Source: Derxia lacustris
GTDB taxonomy: Bacteria; Pseudomonadota; Gammaproteobacteria; Burkholderiales; Burkholderiaceae_E
Direction: 5' to 3'
NCBI RefSeq assembly: GCF_002105195.1
Contig: NZ_MUHU01000004.1
Span: 62,001-126,000 of the forward strand
Length of the DNA: 64,000 bases
The notes below the pieces were generated by a model, which saw only the letters and a program-made list of their open reading frames with translations, ran no database searches and had not been told where the DNA came from. This document shows positions 39,611 to 49,202 of this stretch, in pieces (within the stretch, counting starts at the first letter, position 1; the number at the start of each line of letters is the position of its first letter). Both the position numbers and the translations under genes were made by a program.

Positions 39611-40348
39611 ATGCAGTCACAGCAAGTTCCGCAGACCGCGCCGGAAGACACCACCGACCTCGGCCACAGCGACGGCATCCTCAAGCGCGGCGTGCGCAGC
39701 TTCGTGCTGCGCGCCGGCCGCGTCGGCCCGGGCCAGCAGCGCGCGCTCGACGAGTTCGGTCCGCGCTATCTGGTCGACTACGCGCCCGACCGCCGGTTCG
39801 ACTTCGCAGCGCTGTTCGGCAATGCCAATCCGGTCATCTTCGAGATCGGCTTCGGCATGGGCACCAGCACCGCGCAGATTGCGCAAACGCTTGCAGATAC
39901 CAACACGCTCGGCTGCGAGGTGCATCTGCCCGGCGTCGGCGCGCTGCTCAAGCTGGTCGGCGAACAGGGCATCGGCAATGTGCGCATCGCGCGTCACGAC
40001 GCCATCGAGGTGCTGCGCGACATGGTCCCCGACGCCAGCCTCGGCGCGATCCATGTCTTCTTCCCCGACCCCTGGCACAAGAAGAAGCACAACAAGCGCC
40101 GGCTGATCCAGCCGCCCTTCGTCGCGCTCGCGGCCAGCAAGCTCGCGCCCGGCGGCCGGCTGCATTGCGCGACCGACTGGCAGGAATACGCCGAGCAGAT
40201 GCTCGAGGTGCTGTCGGCCGAGCCGGCCTTGCAGAACACCGCCGACGGCTATGCGCCCAAGCCCGACTACCGGCCGCTGACCAAGTTCGAGAACCGCGGC
40301 CTCAAGCTCGGCCACGGCGTCTGGGATCTGGTGTTCAGCAAGCGCTGA
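39611..40348 (+). CDS. trmB: tRNA (guanine-46-N7)-methyltransferase
   Basis: SAM-dependent enzyme that methylates G46 of tRNA. The 245-residue protein has the SAM site [20 protein letters not shown] and the signature [41 protein letters not shown] and the C-terminal [17 protein letters not shown] complete the family pattern. It begins seven bases after thiG and converges on the DUF2726 gene. Confidence 0.96.
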   Translation: MQSQQVPQTAPEDTTDLGHSDGILKRGVRSFVLRAGRVGPGQQRALDEFGPRYLVDYAPDRRFDFAALFGNANPVIFEIGFGMGTSTAQIAQTLADTNTLGCEVHLPGVGALLKLVGEQGIGNVRIARHDAIEVLRDMVPDASLGAIHVFFPDPWHKKKHNKRRLIQPPFVALAASKLAPGGRLHCATDWQEYAEQMLEVLSAEPALQNTADGYAPKPDYRPLTKFENRGLKLGHGVWDLVFSKR

Positions 40349-40355
40349 GCGGCGG

Positions 40356-40850
40356 CTAGCGCAAGGCCCGGGCGCGCGGTACCGCCGCCCGGATCTCGCG
40401 CACGCCGGGCATGTCGCGCACGGTCCAGCGCAGCACCGGCACGCCGGCCGACGCCAGCGCATGATCCTTCTTGGCATCGGCGGCCTGGCGCTCGGGCAGG
40501 TCGTGCGAGGCATCGTCCAGCTCGATCACCGCCGCCACGCTCGCATCCGGATGACAGACCACGAAGTCGAGGCTCATGCGGCTGATGCGGTTGAACCATT
40601 CGCGCTCGTCATGGCCCGCGTCCACGCCCAGCACCCGCGACAGCTGCACCTGGGCATGAATCTGATGCTCGGGCAGCGCGCGCAGCAGCAGCGCATACAG
40701 CCGCCGCTCGGGCGGCGACATCAGCACCCGCGCGTGATACGGCCAGCGCCGCGCGCGCCGCAACCACAGCACCGCCAGCACCGTGGCTGCAAACGCCAGC
40801 ACCACTGCGCCGGCCAGCATCGGCACGTTCGACCACCACCCCATCTGCAA
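40356..40850 (-). CDS. DUF2726 membrane-anchored protein
   Basis: 164 residues. One N-terminal helix (MLAGAVVLAFAATVLAVLWL) is followed by a DUF2726 domain: MSPPERRLYALLLRALPEHQIHAQVQLSRVL, FNRISRMSLDFVVCHPD and VAAVIELDDASHDL. The D...ELD core resembles a PD-(D/E)xK nuclease fold, which has been proposed for this family, but no activity is established. ATG at 40844 is an alternative start. Function unknown. Confidence 0.82.
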   Translation of the reverse strand: MQMGWWSNVPMLAGAVVLAFAATVLAVLWLRRARRWPYHARVLMSPPERRLYALLLRALPEHQIHAQVQLSRVLGVDAGHDEREWFNRISRMSLDFVVCHPDASVAAVIELDDASHDLPERQAADAKKDHALASAGVPVLRWTVRDMPGVREIRAAVPRARALR

Positions 40851-40910
40851 CTTCCGTCAATCCCGCCCAGTGCGGGGGCGCGATTGTGACCGCTTCGTGA
40901 ACCGACCGGT

Positions 40911-41669
40911 TCAGAACAGCGAGATCGCGTAGCGCGGCTGCCAGCCCGGCGCCGGCTCGATGCGGTCCGACGGGTCGAGCCCGGGCTCGTTGTCGGTGAA
41001 GCGCGCGCAGTGGAGCGGCCGGCCGAGGTCGTCGACATTGCTGCGGTCGGCGCGGCGTAGTGGCTCGTCGGCGCTGTCGCGCAGCGCCACCGTGGCGCCC
41101 GGCGCCGGGTAGCAGAGGTCGATGAAGTTGATGGTCGGCGTCACCAGCCGCAGCCACCACGGCAGCACCGCGCCGCGCACTTCCCGCGCCGCGAGGATGG
41201 CGTCGCGCAGGTCGCGGTAGCGCAGGCCGGTCGTGGGCAGCCGGGCGCTGATCGTCATGCGCACCGACAGCGAATTCTTCGGCCGGTCGGTCACGAAGTC
41301 GGCATCGGCGGCCAGCGCCGCGTCGTTCCACGGAAAGTCGAGCCGACCGTCGGGCGCCAGGGTCAGCACGCCGAAATCCTCGTCGTCGCGGCCGAGCAGG
41401 CGCACCACCATGCCGGGCACCGGCTGGCCGTCGCGGCCGAGCAGCCGCAGATCGAGCTCGACCCGGTCGGCGCTGGCGGCGCGCACCCGCGCCATCACCT
41501 CATGCGCCCGGCGATAGGGCAGCACCGCCATCGGCCGGGCGACGATTTCCACCCGGTCGAGCGCGGCCGGCGCGGCCTCCGCAGCCGCATGCGTGACAGC
41601 CGGCAGCGCGATGAGCGCGAGCGACAGAAGAGGCGCACCCAGGCGCGGACGGGAAACGGCAGGAATCAT
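40911..41669 (-). CDS. Exported protein of unknown function
   Basis: 252 residues with a signal peptide (APLLSLALIALPAVTHAAAEA). The mature part has an N-terminal beta-rich region with repeated Arg/Leu pairs (VELDLRLLGRDGQPVPGMVVRLLGRDDED) that could be an immunoglobulin-like fold. It ends in a segment with two conserved-looking cysteines (IDLCYPAPGA, PLHCARF). I do not recognise a family. It is transcribed divergently from the bacteriohemerythrin gene. Confidence 0.75.
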   Translation of the reverse strand: MIPAVSRPRLGAPLLSLALIALPAVTHAAAEAAPAALDRVEIVARPMAVLPYRRAHEVMARVRAASADRVELDLRLLGRDGQPVPGMVVRLLGRDDEDFGVLTLAPDGRLDFPWNDAALAADADFVTDRPKNSLSVRMTISARLPTTGLRYRDLRDAILAAREVRGAVLPWWLRLVTPTINFIDLCYPAPGATVALRDSADEPLRRADRSNVDDLGRPLHCARFTDNEPGLDPSDRIEPAPGWQPRYAISLF

Positions 41670-41976
41670 GGCGACCGGAGAGAGAGGGTGACGGCGCGCC
41701 CCGACTGCCGGCGACGACGACTCCGCGCGGACGGCACCCGCTGGCGCGCGCAGCAGGATCGGCCAAGCCTACAGAATCGAGCCGGCCCTGCCGCCCCCGC
41801 CCCGGCAGCAGCGCCGGCCATCCGGTGCCCGAAGCGCATGCGCGGATGCGGCGGACGGCCCGATTTCGGCGTACCGGCGGGCCACTTTCGGGCGGCCCGC
41901 CGCGCTTGCGCTGCATCAATCGCGGCCTGCCGGGGCGCGACTAAGGTCTGCTTACACCTACGCACAGGAGGACGTC
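41670..41976. other. Divergent gap before the bacteriohemerythrin gene
   Basis: 307 bases; no gene seen. It ends with a perfect AGGAGG six bases before the hemerythrin ATG, stronger than most ribosome-binding sites in the window. A GCTTACAC step near 41949-41956 could be part of a -10 region, without a clear -35. Confidence 0.45.
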
Positions 41977-42411
41977 ATGACCGAAGCGAGCATCGCCCCC
42001 AAGCCCGTCGCCGCCGCATCCGGCGCCACGCTGCACGATCGCATCCTGGTCGGTTTCAAGCCGATCGACGACCTCCACAAGGAGTTCGAGGAAATCGTCG
42101 GCGTCCTCAACGATCCGGCTGAAGCCGACTTTGGCGAGCATCTTCTGGCGCTGCATGAACACATGCTGCGGCATGCCGCGACCGAAGAAGGCTTCATGGC
42201 GCAGGAAGGCTATGCCCACCTCGGCCGCCACCGCCGCGCGCATGAGCATCTGCTCGAAGCCATCGCCCGGGTGCGCGACCGCTGGGACTGCGGCGATGTC
42301 GAATCGGTGCAGCGCTTTGCCGCCGAGCTGATGAGCTGGTTCGCCATCCATGCGTCGAGCGAGGATGCCGAGCTGGCGGCCTTCCTCAAGGGCGAAGCCA
42401 AGGCTGCCTGA
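41977..42411 (+). CDS. Bacteriohemerythrin
   Basis: 144-residue four-helix protein predicted to bind O2 at a diiron site. The ligand pattern is present in order: His in GFKPIDDLHKEFEEIV, His/Glu in LHEHMLRHAATEEGFM, the pair in LGRHRRAHEHLLEAI and His/Asp in WFAIHASSEDAEL. It is a single-domain cytosolic form with a short N-terminal extension. The AGGAGG ribosome-binding site suggests high expression. A second, more divergent hemerythrin-like protein lies at 61.4 kb. Confidence 0.92.
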   Translation: MTEASIAPKPVAAASGATLHDRILVGFKPIDDLHKEFEEIVGVLNDPAEADFGEHLLALHEHMLRHAATEEGFMAQEGYAHLGRHRRAHEHLLEAIARVRDRWDCGDVESVQRFAAELMSWFAIHASSEDAELAAFLKGEAKAA

Positions 42412-42471
42412 CGCCGCCGGCCGGACCGCCTCGGCCAGCGGCCGAACGCCGGCCGAACCAGCCGAGCCGCG

Positions 42472-43875
42472 TCAGCGCCCGTCGGCCGCCGCTCCCGGCG
42501 CCGGAAAGCTCACCCGGATCCGCGTGCCGCGACCGTGTTCGGGCGCGCCGATCTCCACCTCGGCGCCGTGGCCGTCGGCAATCTCGCGCACGATGGCGAG
42601 GCCCAGTCCGCTGCCCTCGCCCGGCGTGCCGTCGATGCGGTAGAAGCGCTCCAGCACCCGTCCGGCCGCCTGCGCCGGAATGCCGATGCCGTTGTCCTCG
42701 ACCTCGAGCTGGGCGCGGCCGTCGACGCTGCGGGTGCGCACGCTGACCACGCCGCCCTCGGGCGTGTAGCGGATCGCGTTGTCGATGAGATTGGACGCCA
42801 GCTCCAGCAGCAGCCAGCGCTCGCCGAGCAGCGGCGCCGATTCCAGCTCCAGCCCCAGATCGATGCGCCGCGCCAGCGCCGCCGGCACCCAGCGCTGGGC
42901 CAGCTCGTCGCCCAGGTCGCGCAGATCGAAGCGCGCGAAGCGGTCGGCCGGATGCTCGCGCGGATCGGCGCGCGCCAGCGTGAGCAGCTGATGCGCCAGA
43001 TGCGAGGTATCGCCGGCCGCCGCGCGCAGCCGCTCGACCCGCTCGCGCAGCGCGGCAAAGGCCGGATCGGCGGCGATGGCAGGTTCGCGCGCCAGCAGCT
43101 CGGTCTGCGCGAGCAGGCCCGCGAGCGGCGTGCGCAGCTGATGCGCGGCGTTCTCGACAAAGCGCTGCTGCACCGCGAGCGCATCGCCCATGCGGCCGAG
43201 CAGCTCGTTGGTGGCATCGACCAGCGGTTGCAGCTCGGCCGGCTGGTCGCGCGCCGGCAGCGGGCTCAGGTCGCGCGGGCTGCGCCGATGCATTTCCTCG
43301 CTCAGGCGCAGCAGCGGCGCCAGGCCGCGACCGACGCCGAGCCAGATCACCACCACCGCCAGCACCGCCACGCCGAGCGAGGGCAGCACCACGCCGGCCA
43401 GCGTCTCGTTGACCAGCCGGTCGCGCTTGACCTGGGTTTCGGCCGCCAGCACCAGGGCCACGCGCACGCCGTCGCGCAGCACCGGCAGCGCCACCACGCG
43501 CACGCGCGGGCCGGACGGCAGCCGGGCGTCGTAGAACAGCGGCTCGTTGCCGACGGCCGGCGGCAGCGGCAGTTCGTGGCTGCCGACCAGCCAGCGCGAA
43601 TCGTGATCGACCACGCTGATGAAGACGCGGTCGATGGTGTCGACCAGCAGCGCATCGCGCGCCGCCGCCGACAGGTCGAGCACCGGCACCTCGCCGTCGA
43701 AATTGAGATGGTTGGCGACCGCCAGCGCCGGATCGAGCAGCGCGCGGTCATAGGCGCGGGTCGCGACCTGCACCGCAATGCCATAGGCCACGGCGGCGCT
43801 GATGCCGATCAGCAGCAGCAGCGGCGGCAGCAGCCATTCGACGAGCCGGCGGCGCAGGCTGGTGGCGGGCGTCAT
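42472..43875 (-). CDS. Sensor histidine kinase (TctE/QseC type)
   Basis: Inner-membrane kinase, 467 residues from the ATG at 43875, which overlaps the response-regulator stop by four bases. Two helices (about 15-36 and 162-182) frame a periplasmic sensor region of about 125 residues. A HAMP-like segment, the H-box FVENAAHQLRTPLAG (His245) and an ATPase domain with NLIDNAIRYTPEGG, VEDNGIGIPAQ and EGSGLGLAIVREI follow. The periplasmic region has few His/Cys, so direct metal sensing is not obvious. Downstream of the second RND operon, it probably controls it. Confidence 0.93.
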   Translation of the reverse strand: MTPATSLRRRLVEWLLPPLLLLIGISAAVAYGIAVQVATRAYDRALLDPALAVANHLNFDGEVPVLDLSAAARDALLVDTIDRVFISVVDHDSRWLVGSHELPLPPAVGNEPLFYDARLPSGPRVRVVALPVLRDGVRVALVLAAETQVKRDRLVNETLAGVVLPSLGVAVLAVVVIWLGVGRGLAPLLRLSEEMHRRSPRDLSPLPARDQPAELQPLVDATNELLGRMGDALAVQQRFVENAAHQLRTPLAGLLAQTELLAREPAIAADPAFAALRERVERLRAAAGDTSHLAHQLLTLARADPREHPADRFARFDLRDLGDELAQRWVPAALARRIDLGLELESAPLLGERWLLLELASNLIDNAIRYTPEGGVVSVRTRSVDGRAQLEVEDNGIGIPAQAAGRVLERFYRIDGTPGEGSGLGLAIVREIADGHGAEVEIGAPEHGRGTRIRVSFPAPGAAADGR

Positions 43876-44678
43876 GCGGTGCCGGCGGCGGGCGTGTCGG
43901 CGCCGTGCGCCGTGGGTGCGGGCGCTGCCGCCGCGTCGGCGCCGCCGGCCTGCGCCGGGCAAGCCGCGCCGGTCTCGCGCGCCGGCTCCAGCAGATAGCC
44001 GAAGCCGCGAATGCCGCGGATCTCGATACCGGCCGGCGCCACCTTCTTGCGCAGCCGCGAGACGTGAACCTCGATGGTGTTGGCGGCGATGTCCTCATCC
44101 CAGGTGCTGACCGCCTGGGCGATGCGCTCCTTGCCGACCACCTGCTCCTGATGCGCGAGCAGGTATTCGAGGATCGCCCACTCGCGCAGCGTGAGCACCA
44201 GTTCGGCCTCGCCGATCCAGGCCCGGCGCGAGCGGCTGTCCATGCGCAGCCGGGCGCAGCTCAGCTCCTGCGACAGCCCGGCCTGATGCCGGCGCAGCAG
44301 CGCGCGCACCCGCGCCTCCAGCTCGCCGAGCGCGAACGGCTTGACCAGGTAATCGTCGGCGCCCAGGTCGAGGCCGTGGATGCGGTCGGCGACCGCATCG
44401 CGCGCGGTGAGCATCAGCACCGGCGTGGCGCGGTTGTCGTGCGGCGTGTCGGCGCCGCCGCTGCGCACCGGACCACGGCGCAGCCGGCGCAGCAGATCGA
44501 AGCCGTCCATGCCCGGCAGGCCGATGTCGATGATGGCGAGGTCGTAGGGCGCGACGCGCAGCGCCAGCTCGGCCTGCTCGCCGGTCGCAAAGCGGTCGAC
44601 CGCCCAGCCCGGCTGGGTGAGCGCCTGACGCAGGCTGTCGGCCAGCAGTTCGTTGTCCTCGACGATCAGGATGCGCAT
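43872..44678 (-). CDS. OmpR-family response regulator (TctD/QseB type)
   Basis: 268-residue regulator. The receiver has phosphoacceptor Asp51 (LAIIDIGLPGMDGF) and Lys113 (YLVKPF), with an unusual 12-to-15-residue insertion between them (GPVRSGGADTPHDNR). The winged-helix output domain has LTLREWAILEYLLAHQEQVV and NTIEVHVSRLRKKV. A further oddity is a C-terminal Ala/Pro-rich tail of about 40 residues after GFGYLLEP. It sits 74 bases downstream of the pump gene. Direct 11-bp repeats in front of the RND operon suit this family. Confidence 0.93.
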   Translation of the reverse strand: MRILIVEDNELLADSLRQALTQPGWAVDRFATGEQAELALRVAPYDLAIIDIGLPGMDGFDLLRRLRRGPVRSGGADTPHDNRATPVLMLTARDAVADRIHGLDLGADDYLVKPFALGELEARVRALLRRHQAGLSQELSCARLRMDSRSRRAWIGEAELVLTLREWAILEYLLAHQEQVVGKERIAQAVSTWDEDIAANTIEVHVSRLRKKVAPAGIEIRGIRGFGYLLEPARETGAACPAQAGGADAAAAPAPTAHGADTPAAGTA

Positions 44679-44752
44679 GGCTCAATCCTCGGGCCCGGTG
44701 CGGTTGCAGGACCGCCGCGCGGCGCCCGGGCGGGTCGCCGCGCAACGCAGGT

Positions 44753-47700
44753 TCAATCGCCCGACTCGACGCCGAAGCGCCGGTACAGCACGGGCAGCAG
44801 GAACAGCGTGAACACGGTGGCCGACACGATGCCGCCGACGATCACGGTGGCGAACGGCCGTTGCGTCTCGGAACCGATGCCGTGCGACAACGCCGCCGGC
44901 AGCAGGCCGAGGCCGGCCATCAGCGCAGTCATGAGCACCGGCCGCAGCCGCTCGACCGCGCCGGCCACGATGGCCTCGCCAAAGCCGCGCCCCTCGCGCA
45001 TCAGCGCCGTCATCTGCTCGATCATGATGACGCCGTTCTGCACGCTGATGCCGACCACCGCGATCAGCCCCACCGCCGCCGACACCGACAGATTGAGGCC
45101 GGCCAGCCACAGCCCGGCGACCGCGCCGACCAGCGTGAACGGCGTCATCGCCAGCACCAGCACCGCGTTGCGCACCGAGCGGAAGGCCCAGAAAAGCAGC
45201 GCGAAGATGGCCAGGAAGCTGATCGGCACGATGACCGACAGCCGCTTCATCGCGCGCTGCTGGTTCTCGAACTGGCCGCCCCAGGTGAGCCGATAGCCCG
45301 GCGGAAGATGGATTGCGGAGGCGACTTTGGCCTGCGCCTCGGCGACGAAGCTGCCCTGGTCGCGGCCGAGCAGATTGGCCTTGACCGCGATGCTGCGTTC
45401 GCCGCGCTCGCGGCCGATGCGCGCGGCACCGGTGCGCACCACCACGTCGGCCACATCGCCGAGCGCCACGGTGGCGCCGGTGCCGTAGTCGCCGCCGGCC
45501 GGCAGCGCGATCGGCAGGCGGCGCAGCGCATCGGCATCGCGGCGCGCGCTCGCGGCCACGCGCAGCGTGATGTCGAAGCGCTTCTCGCCGTCGTAGAAGG
45601 CGCTGGCGCGGTTGCCGGCGAGCGCGCCGTTGACCAGCGCATTCACATCGGCCACGCCGAGGCCGTAGCGCGCCAGGCGCGCCCGGTCGGGCAGCACGTC
45701 GATCTCGGCCTGGCCGCCGATGCGGATCGCGCTCACATCGGCCGCGCCCCGGATGCCGGCCACGATGTCGGCGATGCGCTCGCCCTGGTCTTCGAGGATC
45801 GCCAGATCGGGCCCGGTGACCTTGATCGAGATTTCGCCCTTCACGCCCGACAGCGCCTCGGCCACGTTGTCCTCGATGACCTGCGAGAAATTGGTTTGCA
45901 GGCCCGGGATGCGATGCAGGGCCGTGCTCATGTCGGCGATCAGCGACTTCTTGTCGCCGAAGCGCCATTCATCGTGCGGCTTGAGCGCGGCGAGGATTTC
46001 GAGGTTGTTCGGCCCCTTGGGATCGGTGCCGTCGTCGGTGCGGCCGACCTGGGTAATCACGTCGCCCACCTCGGGATAGCTGCGCACGATGCGGCGCACC
46101 TCGCGCTCGATTTCCTTGGTCTTGTCGAGCGCGGTCTGCGGCGGCAGGCTGACCGTGAGCCAGAGGTTGCCTTCATCGAGCTTGGGCAGGAATTCGCTGC
46201 CCAGAAAGGGCACCGATGCAAGCGTTGCCACCAGCACGCCCACGCTCGCCAGCATCACCACCCACTTGTGGTCGAGCGCGGCCGACAGCGCGCGCCGATA
46301 GCCGGCTTGCAGCCTGACCAGCCAGCCGACGTGCTTCTCGGCCATGTCGTGCTTCTGCACGATGTAGCTGAGCAGCGTCGGCACCAGCGTCATGGTCAGG
46401 ATCAGCGCGCCGAGCAGCGCGAAGCTGAGCGTCAGCGCCACCGGCGCGAAGATTTTTCCCTCCACGCGCTGGAAGGTGAAGATCGGCAGGAAGGCACAGA
46501 TGATGATGGCCTTGGCGAACAGGATCGGCCGGCCCATGTCGAGCACGGTGCGGCGCAGGACCGCGAGCCGCCACGGTCCGCCAAAGGCCGGGCCCGGGCC
46601 GTCATGCGCGGCGGCGTCGCCGTGCGCCGCCTGACCGAGCGCATAACGCACCATCAGCGCCTCGACCAGCACCACCGCGCCGTCGACGATGATCCCGAAG
46701 TCGACCGCGCCGAGCGAGATGAGGTTGGCCGACACGCCCTTCATGTCGATCAGCAGAAAGGCGAACAGCAGCGACAGCGGAATCACCACCGCCACCACCA
46801 GCGCCGCGCGCCAGTTGCGCAGAAAGACGATGAGAATCGCCACGATCAGCGCCGCGCCGACGATCAGGTTCTCGGCCACGGTACTGACCGTGTGGGCGAT
46901 GAGGTCGGTGCGCTTGTAGACCGGAATCATCTTGACGCCCGGATAGCCGCGCGCCGCCAGCTCGCCATTGAGTGCATCGACGCGCTCGACCACCTTGGCC
47001 ACCACCTCGGCGGCGCTCTGGCCCTTGGTCATCACGACAATGCCTTCGATCACGTCGTCGCGGTCGTTGAAGGCCACGATGCCCGAGCGCGGCCGCTTGC
47101 CGTCGGTGACGGTGGCCAGATCGCTCACGCGCACCGGCTGACCCTTGGGCGCAGCCACCACGGTCGCCATCAGGTCGTCGAGCGTGCGGTAGTTGCCGAC
47201 CGAGCGCACCACCTGCGCTTCGTCGCCGTAGCGCAGCCAGCCGCCGCCGGCATTGCCGCTGCCCTTGGTGACCGCGTCGGCCACATCGCCCAGGCCCAGG
47301 CCGTAGCGCGCCAGCGACGCCGGCGCCACATCCACCTGAATCTCGCGCACCGCGCCGCCAAAGGTGTTCACGTCCGCCACGCCCGGCACCATGCGCAGCG
47401 TCGGCGCGATGAGCCAGTCCTGCACCGCGCGCAACTGGGTCACGGGCAGCGTCGGCGGGCCTTCAAGGATGTAGCGATAGACCTCGCCGACCGCCGTAGT
47501 GAGCGGCGCGAGGCTGGGCTGCACGCCGTCGGGCAGATCGGCATTGCCGAGTCGCTCCAGCACCTGCTGGCGCGCGAAGTAGTCGTCGGTCTTCTCGCTG
47601 AAGGTCATGGTCACGACCGACAGCCCGGTGATCGACACCGAGCGCAGCTGGCTCATGTGCGGCACGCCGCTCATGGCGCGCTCGACCGGCTGGGTGATGG

Positions 47701-47890
47701 CGCGCTCGACTTCCTCGGGCGCCTGGCCGGGCCACTGGCTGATGACCTGCACCTGCACATCCTGCACGTCGGGGAAGGCCTCGATCGGCAGATTGGAGAA
47801 CGCGCGCCAGCCAAAGGCCGCCAGCGCGATGGCAAACACCAGCACGAACAGCCGCTCGCGCAGCGCAAACCCCACGACGCGTTCGAGCAT
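44753..47890 (-). CDS. czcA: Heavy-metal RND efflux pump, CzcA type
   Basis: 1045-residue pump of the second RND system. The ATG at 47890 overlaps the adaptor stop by one base (TGATG). Family landmarks are MLERVVGFALRERLFVLVF and FPDVQDVQVQVISQWPGQAPEEVE. The fourth-helix proton-relay motif is DFGIIVDGAVVLVEA (Asp397 and Asp403), as in Co/Zn/Cd pumps except that the usual VEN is VEA. Just after this helix the cytosolic loop has an insertion with several His and Gly (GQAAHGDAAAHDG). Metal specificity for Zn, Co or Cd is likely but not shown. The frame extends upstream through the adaptor gene only as noise. Confidence 0.94.
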   Translation of the reverse strand: MLERVVGFALRERLFVLVFAIALAAFGWRAFSNLPIEAFPDVQDVQVQVISQWPGQAPEEVERAITQPVERAMSGVPHMSQLRSVSITGLSVVTMTFSEKTDDYFARQQVLERLGNADLPDGVQPSLAPLTTAVGEVYRYILEGPPTLPVTQLRAVQDWLIAPTLRMVPGVADVNTFGGAVREIQVDVAPASLARYGLGLGDVADAVTKGSGNAGGGWLRYGDEAQVVRSVGNYRTLDDLMATVVAAPKGQPVRVSDLATVTDGKRPRSGIVAFNDRDDVIEGIVVMTKGQSAAEVVAKVVERVDALNGELAARGYPGVKMIPVYKRTDLIAHTVSTVAENLIVGAALIVAILIVFLRNWRAALVVAVVIPLSLLFAFLLIDMKGVSANLISLGAVDFGIIVDGAVVLVEALMVRYALGQAAHGDAAAHDGPGPAFGGPWRLAVLRRTVLDMGRPILFAKAIIICAFLPIFTFQRVEGKIFAPVALTLSFALLGALILTMTLVPTLLSYIVQKHDMAEKHVGWLVRLQAGYRRALSAALDHKWVVMLASVGVLVATLASVPFLGSEFLPKLDEGNLWLTVSLPPQTALDKTKEIEREVRRIVRSYPEVGDVITQVGRTDDGTDPKGPNNLEILAALKPHDEWRFGDKKSLIADMSTALHRIPGLQTNFSQVIEDNVAEALSGVKGEISIKVTGPDLAILEDQGERIADIVAGIRGAADVSAIRIGGQAEIDVLPDRARLARYGLGVADVNALVNGALAGNRASAFYDGEKRFDITLRVAASARRDADALRRLPIALPAGGDYGTGATVALGDVADVVVRTGAARIGRERGERSIAVKANLLGRDQGSFVAEAQAKVASAIHLPPGYRLTWGGQFENQQRAMKRLSVIVPISFLAIFALLFWAFRSVRNAVLVLAMTPFTLVGAVAGLWLAGLNLSVSAAVGLIAVVGISVQNGVIMIEQMTALMREGRGFGEAIVAGAVERLRPVLMTALMAGLGLLPAALSHGIGSETQRPFATVIVGGIVSATVFTLFLLPVLYRRFGVESGD

Positions 47891-49149
47891 CACTTGTCTC
47901 CGGCGAGTTCGCTCTGGACCAGCAGCGTGCCTTCGGTGACGACGCGCTCGCCCGGATTGAGGCCGGCGCCGATCCACACCGCGTCGCCGTCGCGCAGGCT
48001 CACATCGACGCGGCGCCGCACCAGCCGGTTGCCGTCCTCGACGAACACATGCGAGTACAGCCCGTCGGTGACGACGGCGGTCGCGGGCAGGCGGATGGCG
48101 GTGGCATTGCCGTCGGCCACCAGCGCGAGGCGGGCGAACATTTCGGGCCGCAGCCGGCCGTCGCGGTTGTCGACGCTGGCGACGATGCGGATGCGGCGCG
48201 TGGCCGGATCGAGCACCGGCGCGATGCGCTCGACCCGCGCCTCGAAGCGCTGGCCGGGCCAGGCGTCGACCTCGGCGAGCGCGCGGCCGCCGACATGGGC
48301 GCGCGCGATGTCGCGCTCGGGCAGGTCGGCCACGATCCACAGCCGGCCCAGGTCGCTCACGACGAACAGCGGATCGGGCAGGTCGGGCCGCACTTCCTGG
48401 CCCGGGTTGAGATGGCGCTCGGTGACGATGCCGGCGACCGGGCTGCGCAGCACATAGCGCTCGCCGTCGCTGCCGACGCTGCCGGCGCTGCTGCCCAGAT
48501 TGGCGGCGCGCAGATCGGCGCGGCGCGCCTCGGCGGCGGCCTGCTGATGGTCGGCGACGGCGGCTTCGAGGTCGCGTTTCGCGATCACGCCGGCCTCGAA
48601 CAGCCGCTCGGCGCGCTCGCGGTCGAGCCGGCTGCGGGTTTCGTCGGCGCGCGCCTTGGCCACGTCGGCGCGGGCGCTGCCGAGTTCGGGCGCATCGATG
48701 GCGGCGAGCGGCTGGCCGGCGCGCACCGCGCTGCCGAGGTCGGCGCCGATCTGCACCACGCGGCCGGCGATCGCCGGGCTGATGCGCGCGGTGCGGGTCT
48801 CGTCGAGCGCGACGCGGGCATTGAGCGCGGCGCACAGCGGCGCCGGCGAGGCTTCGGCGGCGGCGATGCGCAGGAAGGCGCGCTGCGGCGCATCGGCCGG
48901 CAGCAGGATGCTGACGCTGCGGTTCTGCGGCACGGTCGGCGCATGGGCGGCCGGCACTTCGGGATCGGCGCCGCTGTCGGCGGCGGGGCGGTCGCTGGCG
49001 GGTTCGAGCGCGGCCGGGCCGGGCGCGGCCGGCGGGCTGGCCGGCGCGGCCTCATGGCGCTGGCAGCCGGCCAGGGCGGCGGCGATGAGCAGGCCGATCA
49101 GGGCGCCACGGGCGCGGGGGGCAATCGACAGGGTTTTGCAGCTGGGCAT
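47890..49149 (-). CDS. czcB: RND periplasmic adaptor, CzcB type
   Basis: 419-residue membrane fusion lipoprotein (LIGLLIAAALAGCQRHEAAP). A Pro/Ala linker with a HAPTVPQNRS segment precedes the adaptor core: RISPAIAGRVVQIGADLGSAVRAGQPLAAID, a long Arg/Glu hairpin (about residues 160-210), VLRSPVAGIVTERHLNPGQEV and LFVVSDLGRLWIVADLPERDI. The C-terminal GERVVTEGTLLVQSELAGDK is typical. A GTG at 49167 is an alternative start. It overlaps the pump gene by one base. Confidence 0.92.
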   Translation of the reverse strand: MPSCKTLSIAPRARGALIGLLIAAALAGCQRHEAAPASPPAAPGPAALEPASDRPAADSGADPEVPAAHAPTVPQNRSVSILLPADAPQRAFLRIAAAEASPAPLCAALNARVALDETRTARISPAIAGRVVQIGADLGSAVRAGQPLAAIDAPELGSARADVAKARADETRSRLDRERAERLFEAGVIAKRDLEAAVADHQQAAAEARRADLRAANLGSSAGSVGSDGERYVLRSPVAGIVTERHLNPGQEVRPDLPDPLFVVSDLGRLWIVADLPERDIARAHVGGRALAEVDAWPGQRFEARVERIAPVLDPATRRIRIVASVDNRDGRLRPEMFARLALVADGNATAIRLPATAVVTDGLYSHVFVEDGNRLVRRRVDVSLRDGDAVWIGAGLNPGERVVTEGTLLVQSELAGDK

Positions 49150-49202
49150 GGCAAGGGTTCCGGTCACAACGGCGGGCGGCGCGGGGCGGGGCGGCGCGCG
49201 GC

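Noticed and set aside
44861..48457. 1198-codon open frame opposite the second RND pump and adaptor
   Set aside because: Same cause; no recognisable domain and it spans two genuine genes.
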